DNA from: 43-108 sp001915545
GTDB taxonomy: Bacteria > Bacteroidota > Bacteroidia > Bacteroidales > Bacteroidaceae
Direction of reading: 5' to 3'
Length of the DNA: 64,000 nt
Assembly (NCBI GenBank): GCA_902491215.1
Contig: CABUGV010000008.1
Span: 43,064 to 107,063, forward strand
Shown: positions 60,428-64,000 of the stretch, piece after piece
How positions within the stretch are numbered: position 1 is the first letter of the stretch
How the letters are laid out: every line of letters begins with the position of its first letter
Notes under the pieces: generated by a model
The model's database searches: none
What the model saw: only the letters and a program-made list of their open reading frames with translations
Told to the model about the DNA's origin: nothing
Translations under genes and position numbers: made by a program

Positions 60428-61681
60428 CTAGAATTTACGGTCAGACTGAGTTGAAGGAACTTGAACATCTTCAGTATCGTCAACAACATCACACACAATC
60501 TCAACTTCATCAAGCCTCAATACGCTACCGACAGCACCGTAGAATTCAGCTCCACCACGGCTTGAAGATGCAACAAAAGCCAGATTATAGCCATATTCCT
60601 TAAGAATATCCATGTTCAGATTGTTGCCGTATGTCTCATAATCAAAGCCGACTTCAAAATATTCCCATTCTCCATCTGTACCAGCAGCCAGTTTATCATC
60701 TATTCTGGCCATAGCGACAATATTAGGACTGCTCATTATGTCATGTCCGTTGAGCATGATGGATTGTCCCCTTGAGTCGACGTTCCTATAAAGAACCGCA
60801 TAAATATCACATGAGTCGGCCATATTCTCTACAGGCTTGTTGTCAGGTCCTCTGAAGTCGAGTGCAGGCTTATACGACATGTACCCGCGGAGCTTCAAAG
60901 GTTTGCTGGAGAACGGAACGCCAAACAGGGTGCTGGCGCATGCATCAATAAGTGCATTGCTCACATCAAACTCGCCAAGGAATATATTGCCGGCGGCTAT
61001 AGGCATACCCAATCTCTCTCCGAAAGGACCGGTACTGCATGTTGTCAGCTTGACTCCTTTTCCAGAATTTACGCCTTCACAAGGAGATGTAGGATAATCT
61101 TCAGGCAATGCAGAACCGCGTGACATAGAATAGCCCGCGTTTCCTGTGGCCCAAGTGAAACGATAATCTCCTGAGGCGTCAAACTCTTTCCATATATAAT
61201 AATTCGGACGTGCCGAAGGATTGGAATTCTTCAACTCACTGTACTCGAAATGAAAGTCTGTTGCAACTTCTCTACAATTGAAACCCAAAGTGTAAAGATG
61301 ATGGCTCTTGCCATTTGGCGACACAACCATATATTCCAATGGTCCGGCAGAGAAATCGCGCGATACGCCATCGGCCGGAACATTCCACTCGCCGTCCTCG
61401 CCCTGCATGAATATGGAAGCACCGTCGTTCAGAACAAAATACGGTGTAATATCTGTCAGATCAGCATCAATACTTACAGAAACCTCTATATTCTCACTGA
61501 AAACCTGGAGAAGCGTATCAGCCTCTACCTTCAGCATTGAAGGATCCAAGAAACGGCAGTAACGGATATCAGCTTCCGCACTGGTTGAATCAAATGTGTC
61601 GAGATCAAAATCAGACTCCTGACATCCTGCCGCCAGCAAAACCACAGGCAACATCAATGAAAGTGCATTCTTTCGAGCCAT
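60428..61681 (-). CDS. PCMD-domain lipoprotein
   Basis: A 417-residue lipoprotein with the lipobox near residue 19 (LLAAGC), then acidic EsDFDLDTFD. Residues ~45-140 are an Ig-like beta-sandwich; residues ~150-400 are the PCMD domain, with NYYIWKEFDASGDYRFTWATGNAGYSM near 175-200. It is the first gene of the four-gene cluster. An interaction with the soluble PCMD-like protein encoded last is plausible. Transcribed from a -7 box TATTTTTG at 61742-61735 (minus) with CTTG 18 nt upstream. Confidence 0.85.
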   Translation of the reverse strand: MARKNALSLMLPVVLLAAGCQESDFDLDTFDSTSAEADIRYCRFLDPSMLKVEADTLLQVFSENIEVSVSIDADLTDITPYFVLNDGASIFMQGEDGEWNVPADGVSRDFSAGPLEYMVVSPNGKSHHLYTLGFNCREVATDFHFEYSELKNSNPSARPNYYIWKEFDASGDYRFTWATGNAGYSMSRGSALPEDYPTSPCEGVNSGKGVKLTTCSTGPFGERLGMPIAAGNIFLGEFDVSNALIDACASTLFGVPFSSKPLKLRGYMSYKPALDFRGPDNKPVENMADSCDIYAVLYRNVDSRGQSIMLNGHDIMSSPNIVAMARIDDKLAAGTDGEWEYFEVGFDYETYGNNLNMDILKEYGYNLAFVASSSRGGAEFYGAVGSVLRLDEVEIVCDVVDDTEDVQVPSTQSDRKF

Positions 61682-61734
61682 ATATAATATTAAGATTCAG
61701 AAGGCCAAAGGGCCCATAATTTCATTTTTGACGG

Positions 61735-61764
61735 CAAAAATACGATTTTTTTTTCATTTACAAG
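61735..61764 (-). promoter_or_regulatory. Promoter of the PCMD/calycin cluster
   Basis: On the minus strand CTTG (61764-61761)-N18-TATTTTTG (61742-61735); the -33 box differs from TTTG at one base. Confidence 0.55.
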
Positions 61765-61825
61765 CAATTAGAACCCCATTCGGGTAAATTGGGCAAAAAA
61801 GCATAACAGAGAAGACATAAAAAAA

Positions 61826-61913
61826 CGTGAGCGCTCACAAGTTCAACCGTAAGCGCTCGAAAGATTAATTGCGAGCGCTCACAAAATCAATAATGCGCCC
61901 CAAGAATCCATTA
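61826..61913. repeat. 22-bp phased GAGCGCTC array, locus D (3 clear units + 1 decayed)
   Basis: Units start at 61826, 61848 and 61870 with cores GAGCGCTCAC, AAGCGCTCGA and GAGCGCTCAC, the best matches to the palindrome in the window. A decayed fourth unit follows in register at 61892 (GCGCCCC). It lies between the PCMD lipoprotein promoter and the recO 3' end, both on the minus strand. Confidence 0.8.
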
Positions 61914-61926
61914 TATATAATATATG

Positions 61927-62652
61927 TCAGTCAAAAACAGCCTCAAGCACACTTAAGGATTTGAGCTCAGGAAAACCGGGCACATGCAAGCTGTAATAAT
62001 CGCATATAAATCCCAAAGTTTTTCTACGCAGCATTCTGGAGAATTGCAAATGCGAAACAGAAGAATAATCCACACTTAAAAGCAGGCGCATTGAGTCGGT
62101 ATCGTCCGGTCCAAGAAAATGCGGATGAGAAGGCCGCACTGAACATACGCATCCTGACACGAGGTCAAAACAAGCTCCCGAGCTGTAACCTTCCATATTA
62201 GGGTAAATGCCAAGAAATCGCGAAAGACGCACAAGAAAGACTATATGAAAATCGGCAAACGATGAAGAACAGCGGTCGAACCATTCGAACGAACTCGTAA
62301 GGAACAAGAAGAGCGGAGCACTCCCACCCTCATCACGAAGCACAGCACACAAGAATTCAGACAAGAACATTGCCACAGTCGATTTGACAGGATCGTACGG
62401 CATATCCATATAATTATATAATACGCGCACATCACGAGGCTTGAGAAGACGCACCTGCTCCCTCACATCGCACTCAAACTCCACAATAGACAAAGGACGC
62501 CATACTGCGGCTCCCGACCCTGCTGTTTTCCTTTTCGGCATCCTGACCGCAAATGAGGCCCTTCCCAAAAGATCCGTATACATATCGACGATAACATCAG
62601 AATCCTTATATTTCACAACACGAAGCACTACGCCCCGAAGTCTTTTCATCAT
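61927..62652 (-). CDS. recO: DNA repair protein RecO
   Basis: A 241-residue RecO. The N-terminal OB fold (~1-80) begins RGVVLRVVKYKDSDVIVDMYTDLLGRASFAV, then a helical domain with a degenerate zinc site: 'CFDLVSGCVC' gives closely spaced Cys near 163-172. RecO loads RecA on SSB-coated DNA with RecR. Length is normal. It is transcribed alone on the minus strand, divergent from tRNA-Glu. Confidence 0.92.
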   Translation of the reverse strand: MMKRLRGVVLRVVKYKDSDVIVDMYTDLLGRASFAVRMPKRKTAGSGAAVWRPLSIVEFECDVREQVRLLKPRDVRVLYNYMDMPYDPVKSTVAMFLSEFLCAVLRDEGGSAPLFLFLTSSFEWFDRCSSSFADFHIVFLVRLSRFLGIYPNMEGYSSGACFDLVSGCVCSVRPSHPHFLGPDDTDSMRLLLSVDYSSVSHLQFSRMLRRKTLGFICDYYSLHVPGFPELKSLSVLEAVFD

Positions 62653-62837
62653 AATTGTAGGATTTTTTATGCGTTTATATAATTATTACACTAAAAGTAC
62701 AAAAAACAGGTTCTGCACCTGCAAGCCGAAAACAATACAAAACTACGTGAAAACAGGCTTTCAGAGGCATAAACAAGCGTTTTTTTAGCCCTAAAAACAA
62801 ATAAATGCATTATTTTTGAAAAAAAGTTCAGAAATAT

Positions 62838-62868
62838 TTTGGAGGTTCAGAAAAAACATCTACCTTTG
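62838..62868 (+). promoter_or_regulatory. tRNA-Glu/rpsT promoter
   Basis: TTTG (62838-62841)-N19-TACCTTTG (62861-62868) matches the Bacteroidetes consensus completely and lies 51 nt before the tRNA. Confidence 0.8.
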
Positions 62869-62919
62869 CAACCGCAAACGAGAAACAAACAACGTTCTGC
62901 AGGTGAAAACACCAAGGCT

Positions 62920-62994
62920 GGTCCCTTCGTCTATCGGTTAGGACGAGAGATTTTCATTCTCTAAAGAGGAGTTCGACTCTCCTAGGGACTACCA
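62920..62994 (+). tRNA. tRNA-Glu (anticodon TTC), CCA encoded
   Basis: A 72-nt body plus genomic CCA. The acceptor stem GGTCCCT pairs with AGGGACT, the anticodon stem AGAGA/TCTCT carries loop TTTTCAT with anticodon TTC, and the T loop TTCGACT follows GGAG. It lies 40 nt before rpsT on the same strand, the usual order in Bacteroidetes. Confidence 0.97.
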
Positions 62995-63034
62995 TTTCAA
63001 ACAATCAGATAATAAATGTAAGAAATAAAGGAAA

Positions 63035-63289
63035 ATGGCAAATCACAAATCAGCTATCAAGCGCATACGTCAGGCTGAAAAGAGAAGACTGCACAACCGC
63101 TACTACGCTAAGACAATGCGTAACGCGTTGCGTAAGCTTCGTGCCTCTAAGAGCAAAGAAGAGGCAACAGAGATGTACCCTAAAGTTCAGAAGATGCTGG
63201 ACAAATTAGCTAAGACTAATATCATTCATTGGAAGAAGGCTGCTAATCTCAAGTCTAACGCAATGAAGTACATCGCAAAACTTGCATAA
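63035..63289 (+). CDS. rpsT: Ribosomal protein S20
   Basis: An 84-residue 30S assembly protein made of three helices, starting MANHKSAIKRIRQAEKRR, the S20 hallmark, and basic throughout. The length matches the family. It shares a promoter with tRNA-Glu and ends before a terminator at 63323. gyrB often follows in relatives but is 30 kb away here. Confidence 0.98.
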   Translation: MANHKSAIKRIRQAEKRRLHNRYYAKTMRNALRKLRASKSKEEATEMYPKVQKMLDKLAKTNIIHWKKAANLKSNAMKYIAKLA

Positions 63290-63612
63290 ACAAATTTTAC
63301 TCAGTCATAGCAGAGGAAGCGCAGCGAATCATCAAAAGATGGTTCGCTTTTTTTGTTTATATTCTCCAAAGAACAATTCAATAAAACCCAAGGGGCTGGT
63401 ACACTAGCAGAATATCCTGTTAAAAACAGGCTTATACTCCACTCTTCATCAAACACTCTTTTATCTGCAAATACGTTTTGTAAATATCGAATAATTACAA
63501 AACCACATCGGACACTCTGCAAGTGCTATATAAATTCAACAGAACAGAATCGCAAGCATTCATTTCTATATATAGCCAACAATTAGAATGCATATTCCAT
63601 AATACAAAAAAA
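63290..63612. other. Non-coding region between rpsT terminator and tRNA-Pro terminator
   Basis: After the rpsT terminator there is no credible ORF or other structure in about 250 AT-rich bases (63355-63604). Confidence 0.4.
63323..63354 (+). terminator. rpsT terminator
   Basis: AGCGAATCATC (63323-63333) pairs with GATGGTTCGCT (63338-63348), one mismatch, loop AAAA, followed by seven T. Confidence 0.9.
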
Positions 63613-63637
63613 CGGCAGACATCTATGATGTCTGCCG
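63605..63637 (-). terminator. tRNA-Pro terminator
   Basis: A perfect 11-bp stem CGGCAGACATC (63613-63623) and GATGTCTGCCG (63627-63637) with a 3-nt loop; on the minus strand a run of T follows. Confidence 0.9.
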
Positions 63638-63643
63638 GCATTG

Positions 63644-63716
63644 TCGGAAAGAGGCGACTCGAACGCCCGACCCCTACGTCCCGAACGTAGTGCGCTACCA
63701 ACTGCGCTACTTTCCG
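63644..63716 (-). tRNA. tRNA-Pro (anticodon CGG), CCA not encoded
   Basis: A 73-nt gene on the minus strand. The acceptor CGGAAAG pairs with CTTTCCG, the D loop includes AGTTGGTAGC, and the anticodon stem CTACG/CGTAG holds loop TTCGGGA, reading CCG codons. The T loop is TTCGAGT. The 3' end is A then CAA, so CCA must be added. A -7 box TACCTTTG is at 63735-63728 (minus). Confidence 0.95.
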
Positions 63717-63912
63717 TTTTGCGAGTGCAAAGGTATGAATTTTTTCATTACGTTGTTAGCAAGTGATTTGATTTTATTACAAAAAATTGTTTTACATAAC
63801 CTGGGGTCTCTATGCCATCATGATGTCAAATCCACAAAATAATGATCTTTATATCGAATTTTGAAAGAAGTTTTACAGAAACGCTACAGTCAAGTTAGAA
63901 GTGCAACTTCTC

Positions 63913-63965
63913 CACCTCCCTCCTCCGCCCTTGGAGCGTAGCGGAAAGGGCGGAGGAGGGAGGTG
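63913..63965. repeat. 20-bp perfect inverted repeat, GC-rich
   Basis: Arms 63913-63932 and 63946-63965 pair over 20 bp with a 13-nt loop (GGAGCGTAGCGGA). The arm is pyrimidine-rich (CCTCCCTCCTCCGCCC). No T-run follows, so it is unlikely to be a plain terminator. Its flanks look like a dispersed repeat. Confidence 0.7.
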
Positions 63966-64000
63966 CAAGCTCGGCTTCGGGTCATCCGGCAATACAAAAT

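Noticed and set aside
63353..63586. A 77-codon ORF after rpsT
   Set aside because: It begins inside the terminator T-run and has no features of a real protein.

Overview
The window is a stretch of a Bacteroidales chromosome (Bacteroidaceae/Prevotellaceae type). The lineage call rests on several points. Promoters follow the Bacteroidetes pattern (TTTG, about 19 nt, TAnnTTTG) and ribosome binding sites are AT-rich without Shine-Dalgarno signals. Lipoproteins have an acidic run after the lipobox Cys. Family-specific genes are present: GldH, RicT/PSP1, DUF4292, DUF4250, PCMD and calycin-like proteins, a GlsB/GlsA-like glycine-lipid pair, and a tRNA-Glu–rpsT pair. Most of the window is housekeeping DNA on both strands. 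No rRNA, CRISPR array, insertion sequence or prophage is visible.

The left end (1-6.6 kb) is the accessory part. A truncated MaoC-like gene is followed by a tyrosine recombinase and a 1180-residue coiled-coil surface lipoprotein. A perfect 15-bp inverted repeat (1921-1935 and 2281-2295) brackets a 345-bp segment carrying one textbook promoter that points away from the lipoprotein. This is read as an invertible promoter caught OFF. The left repeat lies inside the recombinase gene, so inversion would also change the recombinase C-terminus, and in the OFF state the promoter reads antisense into the recombinase.

From 6.8 to 11.5 kb lies an arginine operon (argR, a GNAT acyltransferase, argG, argC, argD). 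It is followed by metF-holB-ricT-gldH (11.8-15.8 kb). On the minus strand the elongasome operon mreB-mreC-mreD-mrdA-rodA (21.7-15.8 kb) converges on it, preceded by a purH that encodes only the IMP cyclohydrolase domain. From 22.7 to 31.2 kb are rplS, a DUF4250 gene, an ArgE-like deacylase, an RF2 gene without its programmed frameshift, a CYTH protein, an ECF sigma factor, VanZ, an NSS transporter, a helix-hairpin-helix protein and a HAD phosphatase. On the minus strand 31.3-40.8 kb are gyrB, xpt plus a purine permease, a small GNAT, lolD-cvfB, tcdA and a CPA2 antiporter. Then come asd, a CotH lipoprotein and a DUF1593 protein (41.0-45.6 kb), followed by glyS with an FKBP lipoprotein, a TonB-like protein, the dut–TPR–DUF4292–EnvC cluster, a frameshifted dgt, the glsB/glsA pair, a four-gene cell-surface cluster (PCMD lipoprotein, beta-barrel, calycin-like, PCMD-like), recO, tRNA-Glu, rpsT and tRNA-Pro.

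The most unusual unexplained structure is a family of intergenic arrays at four places (522-609, 23456-23521, 35955-36042, 61826-61913). Each holds three or four units in exact 22-bp register. Each unit is a GC-rich near-palindrome centred on GAGCGCTC followed by an AT-rich half, so successive units lie close to the same face of the helix. The function is unknown.
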